Notes under the pieces: model-generated
Database searches by the model: none
The model's input: the letters and a program-made list of their open reading frames with translations, nothing else
What the model was told of the DNA's origin: nothing
Shown: positions 7,384 to 14,592 of the stretch, one piece after another
Numbering within the stretch: position 1 is the stretch's first letter
Layout: each line of letters opens with the position of its first letter
Position numbers and translations under genes: made by a program
Origin: Streptomyces griseoviridis
GTDB lineage: Bacteria > Actinomycetota > Actinomycetes > Streptomycetales > Streptomycetaceae
Direction: 5' to 3'
Length of the DNA: 33,159 nt
NCBI GenBank assembly: GCA_014649155.1
Contig: BMSM01000009.1
Location: forward strand, 267,850-301,008

Positions 7384-7703
7384 CGGCGGAGTCCACCACC
7401 GGACGCCCGACCGGGGAACTACCGCGCACACGCCGCGGCGCCGCTGGGTCAGGGACGGAGCGCCGCACCGGCGCACCGTCACTGAGAGCCAGGCTCAGCG
7501 CTCGCGCCGCGACGAGGGAATGTCCGGCCGGTCGGGAGGTGCGACCCGGGTGGGGCCCGGACGCTCAGTAGACAACGGCTCTAGGTCGATCCGCAGCCAG
7601 CGGGTCCCGGGTCGGCCCGAAGGGCACCGGGCCCCCATCCGCAGCCCGGCCCCGCGCGTCCCGCCCCAAAAGACCCATTGCTACCCCGCTCTTGTGGAAA
7701 CGA

Positions 7704-7759
7704 CACCACCATACGAACGTCCTGTCACGTCATCGCAGGCCCCGGCCACTATGGTGGTG
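7704..7759. promoter_or_regulatory. 10-bp perfect inverted repeat before ppm1
   Basis: CACCACCATA at 7704-7713 is the exact reverse complement of TATGGTGGTG at 7750-7759, with 36 bases between, ending 28 bases before the start codon. It may be a pair of protein-binding half-sites or the base of an RNA stem. TATGGT could also act as a -10 element. Confidence 0.45.
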
Positions 7760-7787
7760 CCCTGCGTACGGACATGAAGGGGCAGCA

Positions 7788-8642
<855 letters not shown>

Positions 8643-8689
8643 TCCGGCCCCTTATCCCGCGCTGAGCCCGGTCCAGGCACACTGGACGT

Positions 8690-9262
8690 ATGACGACGAC
8701 CGGCGCTCACACTCCCAGCCAGCCCGCCCGGACCCGCCGCTCCCGGCCGCGCACCTTGCTGCCGCTGGGCGTGGCCGCCTGGCTGGTGCTGGAGGTCTGG
8801 CTGCTGACGCTGGTCGCCGGGGCGTCGAACGGCCTGGTGGTCTTCCTGGTCCTGCTGGCCGGCATCGCCCTCGGCTCGGTGATCATCAAGCGGGCGGGCC
8901 GCCGCGCCTTCCGCAGCCTCCAGGAGACCCTGCGGCAGCAGCAGGGCGGCACGCCGCCCGCGGCCCGGCCGAACAGCGAGGGCAACGGCCTGATGATGCT
9001 GGGCGGCCTGCTGGTGATGATCCCCGGCCTGCTCTCCGACGCGGCCGGCCTGCTTCTGCTGCTGCCCCCGGTCCAGAAGGCCGTCAGCCGGTACGCGGAG
9101 CGCACCTTCGAGCGCCGTCTGCGCGCGGCCGGCCCCGGCACCCTGGGCGACGCCTTCCGCCAGGCCCGCATGCACCGCCCCGACGGCAAGGTCGTCCCCG
9201 GCGAGGTCGTAAGGCACGACGACCCCACCGACCAGCCCCAGCGCCCACCCCTGACGCGCTGA
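8690..9262 (+). CDS. fxsA: FxsA-family membrane protein
   Basis: 190 aa. Hydrophobic segments lie at about residues 23-43 and 46-65 (LGVAAWLVLEVWLLTLVAG, then GLVVFLVLLAGIALGSVII) and at about 100-125 (GLMMLGGLLVMIPGLLSDAAGLLLLLPPVQ). The MIPGLLSDAAGL sequence is the FxsA/YtfH-type hallmark. In E. coli, FxsA overproduction relieves exclusion of phage T7 by the F plasmid protein PifA; its normal role is unknown. The N-terminus is basic and the C-terminus is a hydrophilic tail, both presumably cytoplasmic. The ATG at 8690 is 47 bases after ppm1, so the two may share a transcript. Its end faces rbpA across a strong two-way terminator. Confidence 0.9.
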   Translation: MTTTGAHTPSQPARTRRSRPRTLLPLGVAAWLVLEVWLLTLVAGASNGLVVFLVLLAGIALGSVIIKRAGRRAFRSLQETLRQQQGGTPPAARPNSEGNGLMMLGGLLVMIPGLLSDAAGLLLLLPPVQKAVSRYAERTFERRLRAAGPGTLGDAFRQARMHRPDGKVVPGEVVRHDDPTDQPQRPPLTR

Positions 9263-9383
9263 CCTGACCTGACGTCCCGGCGCCGGTCCGGTCCGCTCAG
9301 CCCGTCCGCCGTCTGAGGACGAGGCCGTCCAGGCCGGCAGGGGACCTGGAGACGCAGCCCCCGACACCCACCCGCACGACAAA

Positions 9384-9425
9384 GACCGCGGGCGCCGTAC
9401 GTTTCGACGTACGGCGCCCGCGGTC
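9384..9425. terminator. Bidirectional terminator between fxsA and rbpA
   Basis: A perfect 18-bp stem pairs 9384-9401 with 9408-9425 around the 6-base loop TTTCGA. It lies between two convergent genes (stops at 9262 and 9464) and can serve both. Confidence 0.88.
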
Positions 9426-9463
9426 ACTCACATGCGCTGAATCCCGCTCAGCCCCCGCAGGGA

Positions 9464-9838
9464 CTACGCACTCTTGCGGCTGTCCCGCGGATGCACCGCG
9501 ATGTTCATCGCGCCGGAGCGCAGAACGGCCAGCCGCTCCTCGAGGACCTCTTCGAGCTCCTCGCGCGTGCGTCGTTCCATCAGCATGTCCCAGTGCGTAC
9601 GCGCGGGCTTGGCCTTCTTCTCCTCAGGGCCGTCACCGTCCACCAGGAGTGCCTGGGCCCCGCAGACCTTGCACTCCCACTCGGGCGGAATCTCCGCCTC
9701 GACCGAGAAGGGCATCTCGAAGCGGTGCCCCTTCTCGCATGCGTACTCCACGGCCTGGCGCGGGGCCAGGTCGATGCCGCGGTCCGTCTCGTAGCTGGTC
9801 ACCACGAGGCGCGTGCCGCGAAGAGCTCGCTCACTCAT
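9464..9838 (-). CDS. rbpA: RNA polymerase-binding protein RbpA
   Basis: 124 aa, the exact size of the Streptomyces protein. RbpA binds RNA polymerase and the principal sigma factor HrdB and stabilises open-complex formation; it also affects basal rifampicin tolerance. The core domain carries Cys34, His38, Cys56 and Cys59 (ACEKGH, ECKVCG), the known zinc-binding set. The C-terminal part (THWDMLMERRTREELEEVLEERL, about residues 81-103) is the sigma-interaction domain. GGGAGG on the minus strand at 9847-9852 is eight bases before the ATG. A near-perfect SigR promoter lies upstream, as known for S. coelicolor rbpA (SCO1421, from memory). Confidence 0.97.
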   Translation of the reverse strand: MSERALRGTRLVVTSYETDRGIDLAPRQAVEYACEKGHRFEMPFSVEAEIPPEWECKVCGAQALLVDGDGPEEKKAKPARTHWDMLMERRTREELEEVLEERLAVLRSGAMNIAVHPRDSRKSA

Positions 9839-9899
9839 GAATCGTGCCTCCCGGGCTTGTCGCCCACAGGACAGGTGTCGCTGTCGTCGTCATCCGGTC

Positions 9900-9926
9900 A
9901 ACGTCCGGTCGGCGGTAAAGATTCCC
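9900..9926 (-). promoter_or_regulatory. SigR (thiol-oxidative stress) promoter of rbpA
   Basis: Read on the minus strand: GGGAAT at 9926-9921, 18 bases, then GTT at 9902-9900. This matches the SigR consensus (GGAAT-N18-GTT) fully, including the spacer. Transcription would start about 7 bases further, giving a leader of roughly 55 bases to rbpA. Confidence 0.85.
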
Positions 9927-10068
9927 GTCCCGAGTCCCGTTCCGGGGCCATGTGTCGCCGTCGTAGCCGCAGCCTTTGTCAACCAGTGCAGTACCCACAG
10001 GCGTCCGGTATGTCACATCCACTAGGAGATGTCACCCCGTGCTTCGGCACCTTTGACGCGCAGTAACG

Positions 10069-10094
10069 GTACGCCTGGCAGGCCAAAGGCGTAC
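10069..10094 (-). terminator. Hairpin after the UMF1-type MFS gene
   Basis: GTACGCC at 10069-10075 pairs with GGCGTAC at 10088-10094 around a 12-base loop. It lies 25-50 bases after the stop of the minus-strand MFS gene and before the rbpA promoter. Moderate support. Confidence 0.4.
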
Positions 10095-10118
10095 ACTACC
10101 GCCCTTTCGCGCCAAGTG

Positions 10119-11465
10119 CTAAATCCTCTCGGGCACGGGATTGCCCGCGTCGCCGATCGCACGCCGTACCGGTACCCGCAGGAGCAGGGCGAAACCGAGG
10201 ACGAAGAACGCCACCAGGGAGATGATCGCGTCCCGGTAGCTCCCGGTCAGCTGGTAGGTGACCCCGAACAGCAGCGGCCCCAGCCAGCTCATGCCGCGGT
10301 CGCTCAACTCGTAGGCGGCGAAGTACTCGGCCTCCTTGCCCGGCGGAACCAGGTGGGAGAAGAGGGAGCGGGAGAGGGCCTGGCTGCCGCCGAGGACCAG
10401 GCCGATCCCGGCGGCCAGGACGAAGAACCAGGCGGGCGCCCCGGCGGGCAGGAAATAACCGGCCGCCAGGGTGAACGTCCAGGCGACCAGCGAGCCGAGG
10501 ATCGTCCGCTTGGCGCCGTACCTCCGGGCCAGCCGGCCCAGCAGCAGCGCGCCCGCCACCGCCAGTACCTGCACCAGCAGCACGGCGACGATCAGCGTGG
10601 ACTGGCCGAGGCCCAGTTCCTCGGAGCCGTAGACCGACGCCTGGGAGATCACCGTCTGGATGCCGTCGTTGTAGACGAGGTAGGCGAGGAGGAAGGCCAG
10701 GGTCAGCGGGTGGCGGCGCATGCCGCGCACCGTGGCCGCGAGCTGCTTCAAGCCCGGCAGGGCCGCCTCCCGCGCGGGGGTGCGGCGGTCCCGCAGCCGG
10801 CGCAGCGGGATCAGCGCGAAGGCACCCCACCACAGGCCCGCCGAGGCCAGGCAGACCCGGACCGCCGCGCTCTCGGTCAGCCCGAAGGAGTCGTGCGCGG
10901 TGTACAGCACCAGGTTGACGACGAGGACCAGCGCCCCGGCCGCGTAGCCGAAGGCCCAGCCGCGCGAGGAGACCGCGTCGCGTTCCCCGGGCGGGGCGAT
11001 CTGCGGCAGATAGGAGTTGTAGAGCATCATCGCGACCGACTGCGCGGCGTTGGCGATCACCAGGAGCGCGCCGCCGAGCAGGTAGCGGTCGCCGGCCAGG
11101 AAGAACATGCCGGCCGTCGCCGCGGCCCCGGTGTACGCCGCCGCGCCCAGCAGCGGCTTCTTGCGGCCGGTGCGGTCGGCCGCGGCGCCCACCAGGGGCA
11201 TCACCAGCACCGCCACGATCACCGACAGGGACACCGAGTACGCGAAGAACGACCCGGCCCGCACGGGTATGCCGAGCGGGTGGACGTAGCCGTCCGCGTC
11301 GGCCGCGGCCTCGGCGACCGAGGTGAGGTAGGGGCCGAGGAAGACGGTGAGCACGCTCGTCGAGTAGACGGAGCAGGCCCAGTCGTAGAAGTACCAGCCG
11401 CGCTGTTCGCGCCGGCGGCCGGCCCGGTCGTCGGCCGGCTCCGTCCGCACGGTGTCGGTGCCCAC
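10119..11465 (-). CDS. UMF1/Atg22-type MFS transporter
   Basis: 448 aa, about 12 hydrophobic segments. The N-terminal REQRGWYFYDWACSVYSTSVLTVFLGPYL is the typical opening of the UMF1 (unknown major facilitator) group, related to the Atg22 vacuolar amino acid effluxer. The MFS loop ADRTGRKKPLLG follows helix 3, and ARRYGAKRTILGSL appears in the second half. It probably exports small molecules such as amino acids; the substrate is unknown. The GTG at 11465 has GGGGGAAG upstream. It follows the phosphodiesterase gene by 48 bases on the same strand, so the three genes yczE-like, GDPD and MFS probably form one operon. Confidence 0.88.
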   Translation of the reverse strand: MGTDTVRTEPADDRAGRRREQRGWYFYDWACSVYSTSVLTVFLGPYLTSVAEAAADADGYVHPLGIPVRAGSFFAYSVSLSVIVAVLVMPLVGAAADRTGRKKPLLGAAAYTGAAATAGMFFLAGDRYLLGGALLVIANAAQSVAMMLYNSYLPQIAPPGERDAVSSRGWAFGYAAGALVLVVNLVLYTAHDSFGLTESAAVRVCLASAGLWWGAFALIPLRRLRDRRTPAREAALPGLKQLAATVRGMRRHPLTLAFLLAYLVYNDGIQTVISQASVYGSEELGLGQSTLIVAVLLVQVLAVAGALLLGRLARRYGAKRTILGSLVAWTFTLAAGYFLPAGAPAWFFVLAAGIGLVLGGSQALSRSLFSHLVPPGKEAEYFAAYELSDRGMSWLGPLLFGVTYQLTGSYRDAIISLVAFFVLGFALLLRVPVRRAIGDAGNPVPERI

Positions 11466-11513
11466 CCGTGCCCTCGCTTCCCCCAGGTGCGGTCCCGGCC
11501 GCCGCGCGGGTCC

Positions 11514-12281
11514 TCAGACCCAGACGCCGCGGTCCTCCATGACCTCGCGCAGTGTGTCGATGTGGTCGGTCATGATGCCATCCACGCCGAGATCCAGGAG
11601 GCGGTGCATGCGGGCGGGGTCGTTCACCGTCCAGACGTGCACCTGGAGCCCGCGCGCGTGGGCGGCGCGGACGAAGCGGCGGTCCGCCACCGGGATGCCC
11701 GACTGGGCCTCCGGCACCTGCGCGGCCACCGCCGTGCGGCGCGGCGCGGCCGGCGCGCCCCAGGAGCGCAGCCGCAGCCCGAGCACGCCCCGGGTGCCGT
11801 AGGAGGTGGCGAGGCGCGGGCCGGCCAGGCGCTGGGCGCGGGCCACGCGGGCCTCGGAGAACGAGCCGAGGCAGATCCGGTCCCAGGCGTTCGCGTGCCC
11901 CACGAGGTTCAGGAAGGGCAGCAGGGCCTCCTCGGCCTTGACGTCCACGTTCCAGCGGACCTCGGGGAAGGTCTCCAGCAGTTCCTCGAAGAGGGGGAGC
12001 GGTTCGCTGCCCGCCACCCGCGCGCGGCTCACCTCCTTCCAGGGCAGGGCGGCGATCCGGCCCGACCCGTCCGTCACCCGGTCCAGCGTCGCGTCGTGGA
12101 AGGCGACGAGCTTGCCGTCCCGGGTGGCGTGCACGTCGGTCTCGATGTACCGGTACCCCGCCTCGACCGCCCGCCGGAACTGGCGGAGCGTGTTCTCCAG
12201 GCCGTCCGCCGTGCCGCCCCGGTGGGCGAACGGGATCGGGCCGGGATGGTCGAGGTAGGGATGGCGTATCGCGGTGGTCAC
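11514..12281 (-). CDS. glpQ: Glycerophosphodiester phosphodiesterase
   Basis: 255 aa. It hydrolyses glycerophosphodiesters to glycerol-3-phosphate and an alcohol, recycling phospholipid or teichoic acid fragments. The GDPD fold signatures are intact: FAHRGG with His20 and Arg21, LENTL with Glu29, ETDVHATRDG with Glu47 and Asp49 (metal), and AFHDATLDRVT with His62. A later block WTVNDPARMHRLLDLGVDGIMTDH closes the barrel. No signal peptide is visible, so it is the cytoplasmic type (UgpQ-like as much as GlpQ-like). The GTG at 12281 overlaps the stop of the yczE-like gene as GTGA, indicating coupled translation. Confidence 0.93.
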   Translation of the reverse strand: MTTAIRHPYLDHPGPIPFAHRGGTADGLENTLRQFRRAVEAGYRYIETDVHATRDGKLVAFHDATLDRVTDGSGRIAALPWKEVSRARVAGSEPLPLFEELLETFPEVRWNVDVKAEEALLPFLNLVGHANAWDRICLGSFSEARVARAQRLAGPRLATSYGTRGVLGLRLRSWGAPAAPRRTAVAAQVPEAQSGIPVADRRFVRAAHARGLQVHVWTVNDPARMHRLLDLGVDGIMTDHIDTLREVMEDRGVWV

Positions 12282-12955
12282 CGACGCAGTATGGCCGCCC
12301 GGGGTTGCCCGCCGGCAACCACCGTGCTGCCCCCGGATGCCGCGGGGACGGCGAACACCCGCAGGAAGAGCTGGGCGAGCGGGCCGATGGTCACCGCGTA
12401 CAGCAGGGTGCCGACCCCGACCGTGCCGCCGAGGGCGAAACCGGTCGCCACCACCGTGATCTCCACCGCGGTGCGCACCAGCCGCACCGACGCCCCCGTG
12501 CGCCGGTTCAGGCCCGTCATCAGGCCGTCGCGCGGGCCGGGGCCGAACCGCGTCGCGATGTACAGGCCGGTCGCCGCGCCGTTCAGCACGATCCCGGCGA
12601 CCAGGAACGCGCCGCGCGCCGCCCAGCCGTGCGCGTCCGGCACCCCCGCCAGCGTGGCGTCCATCGCGGCCCCGATCACCAGGACGTTGGAGACGGTGCC
12701 CAGGCCGGGGCGCTGCCGCAGGGGTATCCAGAGCAGCAGGACGAGGGCGCCGACGACGGTGAGGACCACACCCATGGAGACCCCCGTGCGCTCCGCGAGG
12801 CCCTGGTGCAGGACGTTCCACGGTTCGAGGCCGAGGCCCGAGCGGACCAGCAGCGCGGAGCTGGCCCCGTAGAGCAGCAGACCGCCGTAGAGCTGGGTGA
12901 GGCGGCGGGGGAGACGCTTCGACGCCGGTACGGGTGCGGTCGGACCTGTGGACAT
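12278..12955 (-). CDS. YczE/YitT-like integral membrane protein
   Basis: 225 aa with about five or six hydrophobic segments. GLLLYGASSALLVRSGLGLEPWNVLHQGL (about residues 25-55) and RFGPGPRDGLMTGLNRRTG are typical of the YczE family. The function is not established. In Bacillus subtilis, yczE lies next to and is controlled by the MocR-type regulator YczR. Here too a MocR-family gene is divergent, only 100 bases away, so the pairing is conserved between phyla. The ATG at 12955 has a strong GAGGGGGG upstream. The stop overlaps the GDPD start (GTGA). Confidence 0.85.
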   Translation of the reverse strand: MSTGPTAPVPASKRLPRRLTQLYGGLLLYGASSALLVRSGLGLEPWNVLHQGLAERTGVSMGVVLTVVGALVLLLWIPLRQRPGLGTVSNVLVIGAAMDATLAGVPDAHGWAARGAFLVAGIVLNGAATGLYIATRFGPGPRDGLMTGLNRRTGASVRLVRTAVEITVVATGFALGGTVGVGTLLYAVTIGPLAQLFLRVFAVPAASGGSTVVAGGQPRAAILRR

Positions 12956-13000
12956 GAAATGCCCCCCTCTGGTGAATGTGGCTTGACCCATGACACCCTG

Positions 13001-13030
13001 TGGCCTGGGAGTGCACGTCATCCAGGGCCA
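13001..13030. promoter_or_regulatory. Inverted repeat in the mocR/yczE divergent region
   Basis: TGGCCTGGGA at 13001-13010 and TCCAGGGCCA at 13021-13030 are inverted with 8 of 10 matches, centred on a GTGCAC palindrome. It is a candidate binding site in the short region shared by both divergent promoters. Confidence 0.35.
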
Positions 13031-13041
13031 ATCGCCGGAAG

Positions 13042-13070
13042 GTGGACTGAATAACATGGCGCAGTGGACT
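13042..13070 (+). promoter_or_regulatory. Candidate MocR/PdxR operator: two GTGGACT direct repeats
   Basis: GTGGACT occurs at 13042-13048 and 13064-13070, exactly 22 bases apart, straddling the mocR start codon. MocR regulators bind same-orientation repeats on one face of the helix, and I recall GTGGACTA-like sites for PdxR of Corynebacterium and Listeria. Position suggests autorepression. Inference. Confidence 0.45.
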
Positions 13071-14558
13071 TCGGCCGTGGGGGCCGCACAGCTCGCCCGG
13101 CTGCTCGGCTCGCAGGCGGACCGCCCGGCCGGGCCGGGCACCCGCCGCCCGCCCGCCTACCGGGCGCTCGCCGACGGGGTCCGCCTGCTGGTGCTCGAAG
13201 GGCGCGTCCCGGTCGCCGCCCGGCTGCCCGCCGAGCGGGAACTGGCCCTCGCCCTGTCCGTCAGCCGCACCACCGTCGCCGCCGCCTACGAGGCCCTGCG
13301 CGCCGAGGGCTTCCTGGAGTCCCGGCGCGGCGCGGGGAGCTGGACGGCCGTCCCGGCCGGGAACCCGGTGCCGGCCCGCGGCCTGGAGCCGCTGCCGCCC
13401 GAGGCGCTCGGCTCGATGATCGACCTGGGCTGCGCCGCCCTGCCCGCCCCCGAGCCGTGGCTGACCCGCGCCGTCCAGGGTGCCCTGGAGGAGCTGCCGC
13501 CCTACGCGCACACCCACGGCGACTACCCGGCCGGGCTGCCCGCGCTGCGCGCCACGATCGCCGACCGCTACACCGCGCGCGGCATCCCGACCATGCCCGA
13601 GCAGATCATGGTGACCACCGGTGCCATGGGTGCGATCGACGCCATCTGTCACCTCTTCGGCGGCCGGGGCGAGCGCATCGCCGTCGAGTCGCCGTCGTAC
13701 GCCAACATCCTCCAGCTGATGCGGGAGGCGGGGGCGCGGCTGGTGCCGGTGGCCATGGCCGGCGGACTGCGCGGCTGGGACCTGGACCGCTGGCGCCAGG
13801 TGCTGCGGGAGGCCGCGCCCCGCCTCGCCTACGTCGTCGCCGACTTCCACAACCCGACCGGCGCGCTCGCCGACGAGGACCAGCGGCGGCGGCTGGTCGA
13901 CGCGGCCCGGTCGGCGGGGACGGTGCTGGTGGCCGACGAGACGATGAGCGAACTCCGGCTCGACCGGGACGTGGAGATGCCGCGTCCGGTGTGCGCCTTC
14001 GACCCTGCGGGGTCGACCGTCGTCACCGTCGGCTCGGCCAGCAAGGCGTTCTGGGCCGGGATGCGGATCGGCTGGGTGCGGGCGGCCCCCGATGTGATCC
14101 GCGGTCTCGTCGCCGCCCGCGCCTACGCCGACCTCGGCACCCCGGTCCTGGAGCAGCTCGCGGTGAACTGGCTGTTCGGCACCGGCGGCTGGGAGCGGGC
14201 CGTCGAGCTGCGCCGCGCCCAGGCCAGGGAGAACCGGGACGCGCTGGTGACGGCGGTGCGGCGGGAGCTGCCCGACTGGGAGTTCGACGTGCCGAAGGGC
14301 GGGCTCACCCTCTGGGTGCGCACCGGCGGTCTGTCGGGGTCCCGGCTCGCCGAGGCGGGGGAGCGGGTGGGGGTCCGGGTGCCGTCCGGGCCCCGGTTCG
14401 GCGTCGACGGGGCCTTCGAGGGGTATGCGCGGCTGCCGTTCACGGTCGGCGGCGCGGTGGCCGACGAGGCGGCGCTACGGCTGGCCGCGGCGGCCCGGCT
14501 GGTGGAGAAGGGCGGCGCGGGCGGCGGCGCGGAGGCGCCCCGGACCTTCGTGGCGTGA
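13056..14558 (+). CDS. MocR-family regulator (GntR DNA-binding domain fused to a PLP aminotransferase-like domain)
   Basis: 500 aa. Residues about 25-95 form the GntR winged helix (YRALADGVRLLVLEG, LPAERELALALSVSRTTVAAAYEAL). After a linker, residues about 120-480 have the fold-type I aminotransferase domain with YVVADFHNPTGA, VLVADETMSE and the PLP-binding Lys330 in SASKAFWAGMRIGW. PLP binding lets these proteins sense vitamin B6 or an amino compound. The ATG at 13056 gives the usual start; GGAAGG lies 13 bases upstream, rather far. It is divergent from the YczE-like gene, matching the YczR/YczE pairing of Bacillus. It could equally control pyridoxal synthesis (PdxR-like). Confidence 0.92.
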   Translation: MAQWTSAVGAAQLARLLGSQADRPAGPGTRRPPAYRALADGVRLLVLEGRVPVAARLPAERELALALSVSRTTVAAAYEALRAEGFLESRRGAGSWTAVPAGNPVPARGLEPLPPEALGSMIDLGCAALPAPEPWLTRAVQGALEELPPYAHTHGDYPAGLPALRATIADRYTARGIPTMPEQIMVTTGAMGAIDAICHLFGGRGERIAVESPSYANILQLMREAGARLVPVAMAGGLRGWDLDRWRQVLREAAPRLAYVVADFHNPTGALADEDQRRRLVDAARSAGTVLVADETMSELRLDRDVEMPRPVCAFDPAGSTVVTVGSASKAFWAGMRIGWVRAAPDVIRGLVAARAYADLGTPVLEQLAVNWLFGTGGWERAVELRRAQARENRDALVTAVRRELPDWEFDVPKGGLTLWVRTGGLSGSRLAEAGERVGVRVPSGPRFGVDGAFEGYARLPFTVGGAVADEAALRLAAAARLVEKGGAGGGAEAPRTFVA

Positions 14559-14579
14559 GAGCCGGGAGGTCCGGGGCGC
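14535..14579. terminator. Terminator between the convergent mocR and ATPase genes
   Basis: GCGCCCCGGACCT at 14535-14547 pairs perfectly over 13 bp with 14567-14579. The 19-base loop contains the mocR stop codon, and the next gene's stop lies at 14593-14595. It can serve both convergent genes. Confidence 0.7.
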
Positions 14580-14592
14580 GCGGCCGTGACGA

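Noticed and set aside
7384..7690. RNase P RNA or a known riboswitch in the ppm1 leader
   Set aside because: I looked for the conserved RNase P core sequences and did not find them, and no known riboswitch pattern was recognisable by eye.
7692..7787. Earlier start of ppm1 at 7692
   Set aside because: The added 32 residues (His/Arg/Pro/Trp-rich) are unlike the family, and the GTG at 7788 has a proper ribosome-binding site.
10029..12872. A 947-codon open frame on the plus strand
   Set aside because: It runs antisense to the MFS, GDPD and YczE-like genes, and its product is Gly/Arg/Gln-rich without motifs.
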